From positions 1 through 13,319 of the forward strand of contig DTYO01000121.1 of assembly GCA_012961845.1 (NCBI GenBank): a stretch of DNA of 13,319 nucleotides. The letters run 5' to 3'. The translations under genes were made by a program, and so were the position numbers. This document shows positions 6,871-13,319 of the stretch, piece by piece. The stretch is from Thermodesulfobacteriaceae bacterium. GTDB lineage: Bacteria > Desulfobacterota > Dissulfuribacteria > Dissulfuribacterales > UBA3076. Under the pieces are notes generated by a model. That model saw nothing but the letters and a program-made list of their open reading frames with translations. It ran no database searches and was not told the DNA's origin. Within the stretch, counting starts at the first letter, position 1, and every line of letters begins with the position of its first letter.

Positions 6871-7232
6871 TGCATGCTGTTAAGAAAAATTCAATTATTG
6901 TTTTGCTGGTCCCGATACGGTGTATCAGAGACAGGAGTCATGAGAGGACTTTAAATTATTTCAAATTAAAATCAACCAAGCTGTTCGGGAGATCAGTTTT
7001 AATATTGTCGGATCATTCTGTAATTTACTTTACTGCAAACTGCCGTATATTCCCAAGCCATAATTTTTGTTTCATGTACGGCGAATGTTTTTGAGGTTCT
7101 TCCGCCGGATTATTCAGACTGTGTGCCGATATACAGGTCGTATTTCATTTCTGCCTTGGAAAGGGTGCCTTCGGTCCGGATTCATATTCAGGTACTCTTT
7201 GTTCAGAAAAGCTTGAGAGGAATCTATTATCT
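6871..7232. other. Divergent intergenic region between sigma-54 regulator and diguanylate cyclase
   Basis: This 362-base AT-rich stretch has no convincing gene. It should hold the promoters of both flanking genes. I found no GG-N10-GC pair of a sigma-54 promoter. Two dyads stand out: GATAC-GGT-GTATC (6914-6926), about 45 bases before the sigma-54 regulator start, and GCCGTA/TACGGC (7042-7047 and 7077-7082). GAGAGG at 7215-7220 is the likely ribosome site of the cyclase gene. Confidence 0.45.
6914..6926. promoter_or_regulatory. Candidate operator dyad
   Basis: A perfect five-base inverted repeat with a three-base centre, GATAC-GGT-GTATC, sits in the leader of the sigma-54 regulator. Its size fits a dimeric regulator half-site pair, perhaps autoregulation by the Fis-type domain, but one copy of a short dyad is weak evidence. 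Confidence 0.2.
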
Positions 7233-8213
7233 GTGACTCCGACTGATTTAAGAGACTGTACTGTATGCCCGTCTTGTGATGAAACAGACCAGGAAACTCA
7301 GCATCTGTTGATCGTTGACGATGACGCGGCCATCTTGGAGCTTCTCGCCGAGTTCCTTTCCGGGCTCGGGCATGAGTTCCGCGTGGCCAATGACGGCCTG
7401 AAGGCCATTTCGCTACTGGAACAGTCGCCGGCAACCATCGTTATAACGGATATCATGATGCCCAACATGGACGGAATAGAGCTGATAAAGAACATCCGTA
7501 AGACCTGGCCGGACACCGACATAATGGCAATGACCGGGTATATACGTGATTTTACTTATACAGATGTTATCACTGCAGGTGCATGTGATTTTGTACAGAA
7601 ACCGTTTAGACTTGATGAAATGGAGGCCAAGCTCAACAGGATAATAAGAGAGAGGGGCTTCCGGAATAAGTTGAAGCGCCTTTCTGCCAGGGACTGTCTG
7701 ACAGACCTGTTTAATAGACGTATGTTCGATGAATTGTTGGAAAAGGAGACAGAGAGGGCCTCACGCCAGCAGTACCCGTTGTTCCTGATCATGATTGATC
7801 TGGACAATTTCAAGAGACTTAATGACTGTTTCGGCCATCGGGAAGGAGACAGGGTGCTGAAGATACTGGCGCGGGTTTTGACTGCGTCAACCAGAAGGAA
7901 TGTGGATACTGTATTCCGCTACGGCGGCGATGAGTTCACTGTGATCGTGCCTCAGGCCGACTCAGGCCAGGTCCGCCGTATAGCTGAACGTATCAGGTAC
8001 AATTATCTGAAGGAAAACACGGGTCAGACATGTCTGAGCCTCGGTATCGCACAATTCAGAAATACAGGAGATCTCAGGCACGACATCAACAGATTGATCC
8101 AGGAGGCCGATGAAGCCATGTACGCTGCCAAGGAAAGCGGCGGCAATGCAGTGGTGCTGCACAGAGATGGGGCCAGAGGAATTTTGTGGGGCAGCAGGGC
8201 CTTGAACGGATGA
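7233..8213 (+). CDS. Response regulator diguanylate cyclase (receiver-GGDEF)
   Basis: The 326-residue protein has a receiver domain (about 24-140: acidic Asp29-31, phospho-accepting Asp73 in VITDIMMPNMDG, Thr101, Lys123-Pro124) joined to a GGDEF domain (about 150-312). The signature RYGGDEF is intact at 229-235 and the allosteric I-site RNVD (222-225) lies five residues before it, so it should make c-di-GMP from two GTP under product inhibition. The receiver probably gates dimerisation. The GTG start at 7233 follows GAGAGG at 12 bases. It adds a short N-terminal tail with CTVCPSC (Cys9, 12, 15), unusual before a receiver; a later TTG at residue 26 would remove it but has no ribosome site. It lies in the same block as a PilZ protein. 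Confidence 0.93.
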   Translation: MTPTDLRDCTVCPSCDETDQETQHLLIVDDDAAILELLAEFLSGLGHEFRVANDGLKAISLLEQSPATIVITDIMMPNMDGIELIKNIRKTWPDTDIMAMTGYIRDFTYTDVITAGACDFVQKPFRLDEMEAKLNRIIRERGFRNKLKRLSARDCLTDLFNRRMFDELLEKETERASRQQYPLFLIMIDLDNFKRLNDCFGHREGDRVLKILARVLTASTRRNVDTVFRYGGDEFTVIVPQADSGQVRRIAERIRYNYLKENTGQTCLSLGIAQFRNTGDLRHDINRLIQEADEAMYAAKESGGNAVVLHRDGARGILWGSRALNG

Positions 8214-8293
8214 TGACCCTGACAACAGTGCAAGGCCACTGAGCCGGTCAATCGCAGCCAGGCTGATCGACACCGGATTTTCAGGCTGCGGAT
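8214..8293. other. Convergent gap with imperfect hairpin
   Basis: The diguanylate cyclase (plus) and Nudix (minus) genes converge here. A long imperfect dyad, with outer CCG/CGG, then GTC/GAC, ATC/GAT and AGCC/GGCT, spans about 8243-8277. It has mismatches and no T-run on either side, so it may stop transcription from both directions only weakly. Confidence 0.3.
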
Positions 8294-8782
8294 TTAGAGG
8301 GTTTTTGTATCCTTGCCGATGGGGCGTACGAGGCCGCTGCTATCCAGAAACATCCGGTAATCTTCTATTATCTCGGAGTGATCAAAGACAAGATTGTCTG
8401 GGACGGCTTCCAGTGAATAAACAGTCGCTGAAGCAGCATCATCTCCTGCCGTTGGAGATCCTTCAGCGTCTGCCATGAAGACTGTACTGATGGTATGCTG
8501 TCGCGGATCCCTGTCAGGATCTGAATAAACCCCTAGCAGGCCGGTCAATCTGATAGTCAGACCTGTTTCTTCCATGGCTTCTCTGACTGCGGCATTCTCA
8601 AGGCTTTCACCGTAGTCCACAAATCCACCCGGCAGTGCCAGACCGTGGGGAGGGTTAGTCCTCTCGATTAGAACGATACCGCCCTTCAGCCTGATTATAA
8701 TATCTACAGTGGGAACGGGATTGGAATAGATGCGGATTTTATTGCCGCATCTGCTGCAGATTATGGTACGAAAAGTACTCAT
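8294..8782 (-). CDS. Nudix hydrolase with N-terminal CxxC
   Basis: The 162-residue protein carries a complete Nudix box, Gx5Ex7REUxEExGU, from Gly53 to Leu75 (GFVDYGE ... REAMEETGL), which binds metal and cleaves a nucleoside diphosphate linked to another group. The substrate cannot be read from sequence; ADP-ribose or an oxidised nucleotide are common for this type. Residues 9-12 form CSRC, the first half of a zinc ribbon with no second Cys pair visible, followed by the PVPTVDIII strand. The ATG overlaps the stop of the upstream phosphatase gene as ATGA, so the two are translationally coupled. Confidence 0.93.
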   Translation of the reverse strand: MSTFRTIICSRCGNKIRIYSNPVPTVDIIIRLKGGIVLIERTNPPHGLALPGGFVDYGESLENAAVREAMEETGLTIRLTGLLGVYSDPDRDPRQHTISTVFMADAEGSPTAGDDAASATVYSLEAVPDNLVFDHSEIIEDYRMFLDSSGLVRPIGKDTKTL

Positions 8783-9615
8783 GACATATGTCCGCTGAAG
8801 TCTCTGAGCAAGGCCGCCATGTCTTCGTGGATCAGACCGTTCGATGCAAGGATTTCCGGCACAAAGGGAGAGTAGGGTTTTTCCATGAAGTCAGTGACTT
8901 TTCCGCCTGCCTCTTCTACCAGGAGCAGTCCTGCAGCAGTGTCCCAGGGTTTAAGCTTGATCTCCCAGAAGCCGTCCAGACGGCCGCAGGCCACATAAGC
9001 TAGATCTGCAGCGGCAGCGCCTGCCCTCCTGATCCCTTGGGCCCTGGTCAGCATCCGCTTTAGTGAAGCTATGACTGGGTCAGGGTGTTTCTGGACATCG
9101 TAAGGAAAACCTGTAGCAAGAAGAGATCTGGAAAGTTGCGATTCCCTGGTGGTTTTGATAGGCCGGCCGTTCAGCCATGCCCCGGCTCTATGACCGGCGC
9201 AGAACAGTTCATCCTGCACCGGACAATAAATTACTCCCAGTCTGACCATGCCCGCTTCCATGAGGGCTATGGAGATGCAGAACCATGGAAATCCGTGAGC
9301 AAAGTTCGTAGTGCCGTCCAGTGGATCTACTATCCATACTTGGCCGGCGGGGATTTCCTGTATGCCGGATGATGATTCCTCTGCAAGAACCGGGATATCG
9401 GAAGCGGCCTGTGAAAGCGCTTCCAGGATGATTTCCTCTGAAGCCGTATCGGCCTCGGTTACCAGGTCGATGCTGCCCTTGTACCGGATCATGTGGGGCT
9501 GCTCATAGAGTTTGTTTATGATGTGTCCGGCCTCAAGGGCGGCGGCAGCGGCCGCATCCATGAGTGTACAGTGAGAAGGTTTAAGACGTGAGAGACAATT
9601 ATCTATTCGTTTCAT
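8779..9615 (-). CDS. Inositol-1-monophosphatase family protein
   Basis: The 278-residue protein has the metal-binding signatures of the Mg-dependent IMPase/FBPase/CysQ superfamily: Glu79-Glu80 in VLAEESS, WIVDPLDGTTNFAHG with Asp97, Asp100 and Thr102, and KPWDTAAGLLLVEEAGG with Asp225. It most resembles IMPase/SuhB proteins, which dephosphorylate inositol monophosphate and related sugar phosphates; CysQ-like activity cannot be excluded. There is no Shine-Dalgarno before the ATG at 9615, and a later ATG at residue 19 gives an N-terminus closer to E. coli SuhB. The first ATG overlaps the stop of a tiny ORF (separate entry). It overlaps the Nudix gene downstream. Confidence 0.92.
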   Translation of the reverse strand: MKRIDNCLSRLKPSHCTLMDAAAAAALEAGHIINKLYEQPHMIRYKGSIDLVTEADTASEEIILEALSQAASDIPVLAEESSSGIQEIPAGQVWIVDPLDGTTNFAHGFPWFCISIALMEAGMVRLGVIYCPVQDELFCAGHRAGAWLNGRPIKTTRESQLSRSLLATGFPYDVQKHPDPVIASLKRMLTRAQGIRRAGAAAADLAYVACGRLDGFWEIKLKPWDTAAGLLLVEEAGGKVTDFMEKPYSPFVPEILASNGLIHEDMAALLRDFSGHMS

Positions 9616-9731
9616 GATTCATTAAGTCTGCATGGGCACATGGTCTCGACCGGCCGGCCGCAGGCAGGGCAGGTCTGCGGGCCTGATGATCCGGGCTCAG
9701 TTGCTGAAGACCTTTCTGAACTGTCTAAAAT
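9612..9731 (-). CDS. Candidate tiny cysteine-rich (zinc-ribbon-like) ORF
   Basis: Between mreB and the IMPase gene the frame one base off mreB encodes a peptide ending TCPACGRPVETMCPCRLNES. Its four cysteines in the order CxxC...CxC look like a small zinc site. The TGA stop overlaps the IMPase ATG as ATGA, the same coupling seen at the next junction, and the IMPase start has no Shine-Dalgarno of its own. Against it, the frame has no ATG, GTG or TTG before the cysteines; it opens after a TAG at 9737-9735, and the only candidate is a rare ATT at 9731. It could be made by a +1 shift from the end of mreB, start at ATT, be a remnant, or not be translated. Confidence 0.3.
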   Translation of the reverse strand: MLDSSERSSATEPGSSGPQTCPACGRPVETMCPCRLNES

Positions 9732-10722
9732 TTTCTATGGCTTGGCCTGCTCCCCGGACTACCGTGGTCATGGGATCGGAATCCAGCATGTAGTTGAGTC
9801 CTGTTCTGTCGTGCAGAAAAGAAAGAAACCCCCTCAACAGTGCTCCTCCACCAACCACAGCAACCAGATCCTGTTCTACGATATGCCTGGTTTCAGGTGT
9901 CAGGGCCATCAATACAGATTCTATAACGCTGACAATGGCTTCCAAGGGTCCCAGGAATGCCGGTACGAGTTCTGCAGCCTTGATGGTGACAGTCCTGGGG
10001 AGGCCGCTGATGGTGTCTTTGCCAGATATTGAGCATTCAAGTGAAGCCGCTTCCGCCGGTGATGCACAGCCTATTTTCCATTTGATGGATTCGGCAGTAC
10101 CTGATCCAATGCGCAGGCCTTTTTGTTTTAACACCCACTTTACTATGGCTTCATCCATTTCATCCCCGGCCACCCGTATCGATTCGCAATGATCGAAAGC
10201 CCAGTTTGAGATTACCGCTACCTCGGTGGTGCCTCCACCCACGTCCACTACCATCCCTGGATCTCCGGAACCGACAGAAATCCCCGTTCCTATGGCAGCC
10301 GCCAATGTCTCTTCAAGGAGATATATCTTTTTGGTACCGCTGCAGGCAGACGCTTCCAGAACGGTTTTCTTTTCTACCTGGGTCATATCTGAAGGGACGC
10401 AGACTACTATTCTGGGACTCAAGCCCCCCTTTATTTCCATGGCAGATTGCAAAAATACTTTTATAAGCCGGCTGACGGCATGAAAATCTTCGATCACACC
10501 GTCTTTCATCGGTCTGAGTGCCCTGATCCCCTGCGGAGTCCGCCCCCAATAAGATTTGGCTGCACTGCCAACCGCCAGAACCCGGCCTTCTTCAGACAGA
10601 GCTATCATGGTCGGTTCATTGAGGACTATTCCCGCTCCTTCAAGGTAGACAAGGGTATTGGCAGTGCCCAGGTCCATGGCCATGTCTCTTTTCAGAAGAT
10701 GCCTGAGACTTCTAAGACCCAA
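9697..10722 (-). CDS. mreB: Rod shape-determining protein MreB homologue
   Basis: The 341-residue protein is an actin-like ATPase that forms membrane-bound filaments guiding the cell-wall elongation machinery. The phosphate 1 loop is MAMDLGTANTLVY (about 14-26), phosphate 2 is VVDVGGGTTEVAVIS, and the adenosine loop is VVGGGALLRG. The first 12 residues, GLRSLRHLLKRD, can form the amphipathic membrane-targeting helix of Gram-negative MreB. The frame is open to 10827, but the TTG at 10722 is preferred: GGGAGG is five to six bases upstream and the N-terminus then has the family length. It overlaps the GAF gene by 11 bases. mreC, mreD, mrdA and mrdB are absent here, and several core positions differ from textbook MreB, so it may be a second, specialised paralogue. 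Confidence 0.9.
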   Translation of the reverse strand: MGLRSLRHLLKRDMAMDLGTANTLVYLEGAGIVLNEPTMIALSEEGRVLAVGSAAKSYWGRTPQGIRALRPMKDGVIEDFHAVSRLIKVFLQSAMEIKGGLSPRIVVCVPSDMTQVEKKTVLEASACSGTKKIYLLEETLAAAIGTGISVGSGDPGMVVDVGGGTTEVAVISNWAFDHCESIRVAGDEMDEAIVKWVLKQKGLRIGSGTAESIKWKIGCASPAEAASLECSISGKDTISGLPRTVTIKAAELVPAFLGPLEAIVSVIESVLMALTPETRHIVEQDLVAVVGGGALLRGFLSFLHDRTGLNYMLDSDPMTTVVRGAGQAIENFRQFRKVFSN

Positions 10723-11692
10723 TCGACCCTCCCTTTGAATAAATTCTGTCCATGGCGCTGGTAAGCAGATCGGCAAAATCTTCAGGCCATAAGGAAGGGC
10801 TGGTGTTGCCTGAAAGGATCCAGGCAAGTGCCCCTGAAGCTACGGGAAAATAGATGCCCACCAGAGCTGGCCCTCTGTCCAGGCGATCACCTTGAAACAG
10901 AATATAGGATCGTTCCCTGTGTTCTCCGAGTTTACTGAGTACCAGGTGCTGCCTGTGCTTGAAAACCCACCCGGTAAGCCCTTGGCCGACATTGAACCGG
11001 CGGTTTCGGCAGTTCGCGCCATGGCTCCAGCCGATCAGGGACAGCACGGAAAAATATTTTTTTCCTGTTTCGTGATATGCAACCAGACCCCGGTCGAAAT
11101 CAAGAAGCGAAACAAGGTTATCCAGCTGACCGGCCGGGGTATCTGAAACTGCGTGCTGCCATCGGTGCCAGCGGCGGTAAAATGATAATTCTGTTTTGCG
11201 GGCCAGCGCACTCCATAATTCTGAGGCGGTCTCCGCACAATTTTGCAGTATTTGCTGTTTCTTGGGCGTAAATGCATACCTGTTTCTACTATCTACCATG
11301 AGAACGCCTTGTCTTCCCGGGAAGGGTGCGGCCAGAAAGGCCTTTATCCCGACATCCCTGGTGTATACGCCCAACGTCCTGGTATCATGTTCAAAATGGG
11401 TGGCATGGAGCATCTTCCCTTCCCTGGCAACCCACCCGACAAGCCCCTGTCCAGCGGCGATCCGGCAGTCCGGGGCAATATGGCGGCTGAGGCTCTGCAC
11501 CGCCCTGAGTGTATAGCATCCTTTATCTGCACTGTCCCGTATAAACAGAGCAGCAGTATAGGCATCAAAAATGTTGGCCACCATTATCAGAAAACATTCA
11601 AGGGCGGACTTTTTTTTTGCTGCTTTCTTCAACCTACTGAAAGAATTATCGAATCCTGATTGGGGCAGGCTGGTTGCTTCCAGGTTGTTCAC
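10712..11692 (-). CDS. Tandem GAF-domain sensor protein
   Basis: The 326-residue cytoplasmic protein carries two GAF-like domains, about residues 30-165 and 188-318. Each contains the typical turn: GQGLVGWVAREGKML at 81-95 and GQGLTGWVFKHRQHLV at 236-251. GAF domains bind small ligands (cyclic nucleotides, haem, iron, nitrogen metabolites); no ligand is obvious here. There is no output domain, so it probably acts by binding a partner. The GTG start at 11692 lies 18 bases after the mtnA stop, in the same frame, without a visible Shine-Dalgarno. The stop overlaps the mreB start by 11 bases, so mreB is the natural candidate partner; this is inferred from position only. Confidence 0.85.
   Translation of the reverse strand: MNNLEATSLPQSGFDNSFSRLKKAAKKKSALECFLIMVANIFDAYTAALFIRDSADKGCYTLRAVQSLSRHIAPDCRIAAGQGLVGWVAREGKMLHATHFEHDTRTLGVYTRDVGIKAFLAAPFPGRQGVLMVDSRNRYAFTPKKQQILQNCAETASELWSALARKTELSFYRRWHRWQHAVSDTPAGQLDNLVSLLDFDRGLVAYHETGKKYFSVLSLIGWSHGANCRNRRFNVGQGLTGWVFKHRQHLVLSKLGEHRERSYILFQGDRLDRGPALVGIYFPVASGALAWILSGNTSPSLWPEDFADLLTSAMDRIYSKGGSIGS
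10727..10733 (-). promoter_or_regulatory. Shine-Dalgarno element deciding the mreB TTG start
   Basis: On the minus strand GGGAGGG lies just before the TTG at 10722, inside the last codons of the GAF gene. It rules out the open frame extending to 10827 as the true N-terminus. Confidence 0.6.
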
Positions 11693-11710
11693 TTGCAGTA
11701 TCCATGGTGA

Positions 11711-12790
11711 TTATTTGTGGATTTCACTGGTGAATGGAGGGGACACGATTCCCTTCTCGGTTATGATGGCGGTTACGAGATCATAAGGAGTTACATCGAA
11801 TACCGGATTTGTCACCTCGACTCCTGCAGGAGCAATGCTGGTTCCAGCTACACACGTAATTTCCTCTCCTTGCCGTTCCTCAACTGGGATCTCTTTTCCC
11901 GAGGCCGTGTCCGGGTCTATGGTAGATATCGGGGCTGCCACGTAGAAGGGAATATCATGGGCTCTGGCAGCAAGCGCCAGGTTGTAGGTCCCTATCTTGT
12001 TGGCCACATCACCGTTGGCTGCTATGCGGTCTGAGCCGACTATTGCCGCCTGGACAAGTCCCCGGCTCATGAGAAAACCTGAGGCACTGTCCACGGCAAG
12101 GGTTACATTTATGCCATCCTTCAGCAGCTCCCATGCAGTAAGCCGGGCTCCCTGGAACCATGGCCTGGTTTCATCCGCATAGACCTTGATCCGTTTACCG
12201 TTGAATACTGCCGATCTGATTACACCGAGAGCGGTTCCATATCCGCCGGTGGCGAGGGCGCCTGCATTGCAGTGTGTCAGAACTCCTCCCCGGTCAGGCA
12301 TCATCTTCCCGCCGTGTTTGCCAATGAGCAGATTGGCCTCTATGTCTGAAGTCCATATGGAAAACGCCCTCTTTTCCAGTAGAGATACCAGCTCTCCTGT
12401 ATCAGTACAGCCAGGGTTTTCAGAGAATACAGCCTTCATCCGGTTTACTGCCCACAGCAGGTTCACTGCGGTCGGCCTGGCTCTGAGAATTTCCGTGGCA
12501 TCCTCCCGCCATTTTTTCTGGAAATGTCTCATGGGCAGGTCTCTGTGGCTGAATGCAGAAAGCACCATGCCGAGTGCCGCCGTAATCCCGATGGCCGGGG
12601 CACCTCTGACCACCATGTCTGTTATGGCGGTGGCAACCTCTGCCGGGGACCGGTATTCAAGCCAGACCTCGTCGTGGGGCAGAATACGCTGGTCAAGCAG
12701 GTACAGTGCGTTGTGTTTCCAGCGCATGGGGATTACTGCTGAATTGCCCCTTTCTCTGAGCATTATCTCCGGACGAGTATGGTCGATCAA
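11711..12790 (-). CDS. mtnA: S-methyl-5-thioribose-1-phosphate isomerase
   Basis: The 359-residue protein matches MtnA over its length. MtnA isomerises 5-methylthioribose-1-phosphate to the ribulose form in methionine salvage. Hallmarks are VRGAPAIGI (61-69), THCNAGALATGGYGTALGV with catalytic Cys174, ADETRPWFQGARLTAWEL (205-222), and IVGSDRIAANGDVANKIGTY with catalytic Asp254. It belongs to the eIF2B alpha/beta/delta-like superfamily; the Cys/Asp pair and ETRP motif favour MtnA over ribose-1,5-bisphosphate isomerase. The TTG start at 12790 is fixed by a perfect AGGAGG six bases upstream. No other salvage gene is in the window. It lies 78 bases after gatB and is followed closely by the GAF gene. 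Confidence 0.94.
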   Translation of the reverse strand: MIDHTRPEIMLRERGNSAVIPMRWKHNALYLLDQRILPHDEVWLEYRSPAEVATAITDMVVRGAPAIGITAALGMVLSAFSHRDLPMRHFQKKWREDATEILRARPTAVNLLWAVNRMKAVFSENPGCTDTGELVSLLEKRAFSIWTSDIEANLLIGKHGGKMMPDRGGVLTHCNAGALATGGYGTALGVIRSAVFNGKRIKVYADETRPWFQGARLTAWELLKDGINVTLAVDSASGFLMSRGLVQAAIVGSDRIAANGDVANKIGTYNLALAARAHDIPFYVAAPISTIDPDTASGKEIPVEERQGEEITCVAGTSIAPAGVEVTNPVFDVTPYDLVTAIITEKGIVSPPFTSEIHK

Positions 12791-12796
12791 GTTTTA

Positions 12797-12802
12797 CCTC
12801 CT
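12797..12802 (-). promoter_or_regulatory. Shine-Dalgarno element of mtnA
   Basis: A perfect AGGAGG on the minus strand, six bases before a TTG, decides the non-ATG start of mtnA. Confidence 0.75.
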
Positions 12803-12815
12803 GAGCTGATTGTCA

Positions 12816-12852
12816 GGCATACGAAGTACACGGCAAGTATGGGCGGCATGCC
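12816..12852 (-). promoter_or_regulatory. Mutually exclusive hairpins in the mtnA leader
   Basis: In the gatB-mtnA gap, GGCAT at 12816-12820 can pair with ATGCC at 12848-12852, while CATAC at 12818-12822 can pair with GTATG at 12837-12841. The two stems share the bases CAT, so they exclude each other. GGCATGCC at 12845-12852 is itself palindromic. The structures lie just upstream of the mtnA ribosome site. No T-run follows, and it matches no riboswitch I recognise. Confidence 0.25.
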
Positions 12853-12868
12853 TTCTACTCAATATGCA

Positions 12869-13319
12869 CTATTCCAGCGCTTTTAACAGCATGGCATTGA
12901 CCTTTTTGGGATTGGCCCGGCCCTGGGTTTCCTTCATGACCCGTCCCATGAGGAATCCGAGTACTTTTCTGGTTCCGCTTCTGTATTTCTCGACCTCAGC
13001 CGGGTGGTCTTTCAATACTTTTTCTATAACGGTACTCAGGGTGGATTCATCACTGACTTGGATCAGGCCTTTTTCTTTCACAATTTTTCCGGGAGATATG
13101 CCAGAACTGTAGGCATCCCGTAGCACTTCTTTGGCTGTTGTACCGCTGATGACCTGCACCTTTCCGGCGTGATCGCCGAAATGAATGTGGGAGGATTGGT
13201 TCCCCGAGAGCATATGCTGGAGTCCGTGCGGCTCTATGCGGATGAAGTAGTTCCAGCTCTTCGGGATGTCTGCTAAGGACTCATGCGATAAATCGTAAAA
13301 GAGGTCCCGGCCCTTCGAC
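12869..13319 (-). CDS. gatB: Aspartyl/glutamyl-tRNA amidotransferase subunit B, C-terminal part
   Basis: The frame is open from the right edge to a TAG at 12869, 149 residues. The last 90 residues are the GatB/YqeY tail: ISGTTAKEVLRDAYSSG, an IVKEKGLIQVSDES-type helix pair, VIEKVLKDHPAEVEKYRSG and VLGFLMGRVMKETQGRANP, which binds the tRNA elbow during transamidation of Glu-tRNA(Gln) or Asp-tRNA(Asn). Upstream, RDL...IPKSWNYFI fits the helical linker. An ATG at 13213 is internal and should not be taken as the start. The helix just before ISGTTAKEV looks several residues shorter than usual. The kinase-like domain lies outside the window, so a tail fused to another enzyme, as in some GlnRS proteins, is not fully excluded. 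Confidence 0.85.
   Translation of the reverse strand, partial: SKGRDLFYDLSHESLADIPKSWNYFIRIEPHGLQHMLSGNQSSHIHFGDHAGKVQVISGTTAKEVLRDAYSSGISPGKIVKEKGLIQVSDESTLSTVIEKVLKDHPAEVEKYRSGTRKVLGFLMGRVMKETQGRANPKKVNAMLLKALE

Noticed and set aside
6871..7232. Sigma-54 promoter of the divergent genes
   Set aside because: The nearest GGCACC...GGC pair has the wrong spacing between the two elements.
8238..8280. Bidirectional terminator between the GGDEF and Nudix genes
   Set aside because: The dyad has mismatches and bulges and is not followed by T on either strand; kept only as a weak hairpin.
9727..9733. Minus-strand AAATTTT near the mreB end as a -1 frameshift site
   Set aside because: A -1 slip there leads at once to a TAG, so it would not produce the cysteine-rich frame, which is +1.
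9640..10192. Plus-strand ORFs of about 130 residues opposite mreB
   Set aside because: They lie fully antisense to clearly conserved mreB motifs.
12869..13213. Stand-alone YqeY-like protein starting at the ATG 13213
   Set aside because: The frame stays open to the window edge with GatB-like linker sequence, so the ATG is internal.

Overview
The window reads as bacterial chromosome of roughly even base composition. The gene content suggests a Desulfobacterota (deltaproteobacterial) genome, perhaps Desulfovibrionales-like: rpoZ sits next to a type I dnaJ, dksA is close by, there is a stand-alone sigma-54 activator, many small receiver proteins, and GatB-type Gln/Asn-tRNA synthesis. This placement rests on gene content only. 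I see no tRNA, rRNA, CRISPR array, insertion sequence or phage gene.

Layout. Positions 1-572 (minus) hold the 5' part of an unrecognised helical protein that runs off the left edge. Positions 573-1150 hold no intact gene; a probable decayed minus-strand gene lies there, with a TATAAT element near 1036. Positions 1151-3430 (plus) form a tight operon, rpoZ-dnaJ-moaC-dksA, with overlapping stops and starts. Positions 3539-8213 form a signalling block: a CheY-like receiver (plus), a PilZ-PAS protein with a degenerate histidine-kinase module (minus), a receiver-less sigma-54 enhancer-binding protein (minus), and a receiver-GGDEF diguanylate cyclase (plus). Positions 8294-13319 (minus) form a run transcribed in the order gatB (3' end only), mtnA, tandem-GAF protein, mreB homologue, a possible tiny cysteine-rich ORF, inositol-monophosphatase family protein, Nudix hydrolase; most junctions are short or overlapping.

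How the genes may work together. The rpoZ operon encodes two accessory RNA polymerase proteins, omega and DksA, which in E. coli each complete one of the two ppGpp sites; the key residues are present in both. The signalling block encodes a probable c-di-GMP producer (intact GGDEF and I-site) and a probable c-di-GMP binder (PilZ RxxxR plus DxTxxG) whose kinase half has lost its phospho-accepting histidine, flanking a sigma-54 activator with no input domain of its own. This is the most unusual part of the window. In the right-hand run a two-GAF sensor overlaps the start of an MreB homologue by 11 bases, which suggests coupled expression.

Several genes use TTG or GTG starts. For mtnA, mreB and the PilZ-PAS gene a good Shine-Dalgarno element fixes a TTG start (for the last, a neighbouring GTG is also possible).
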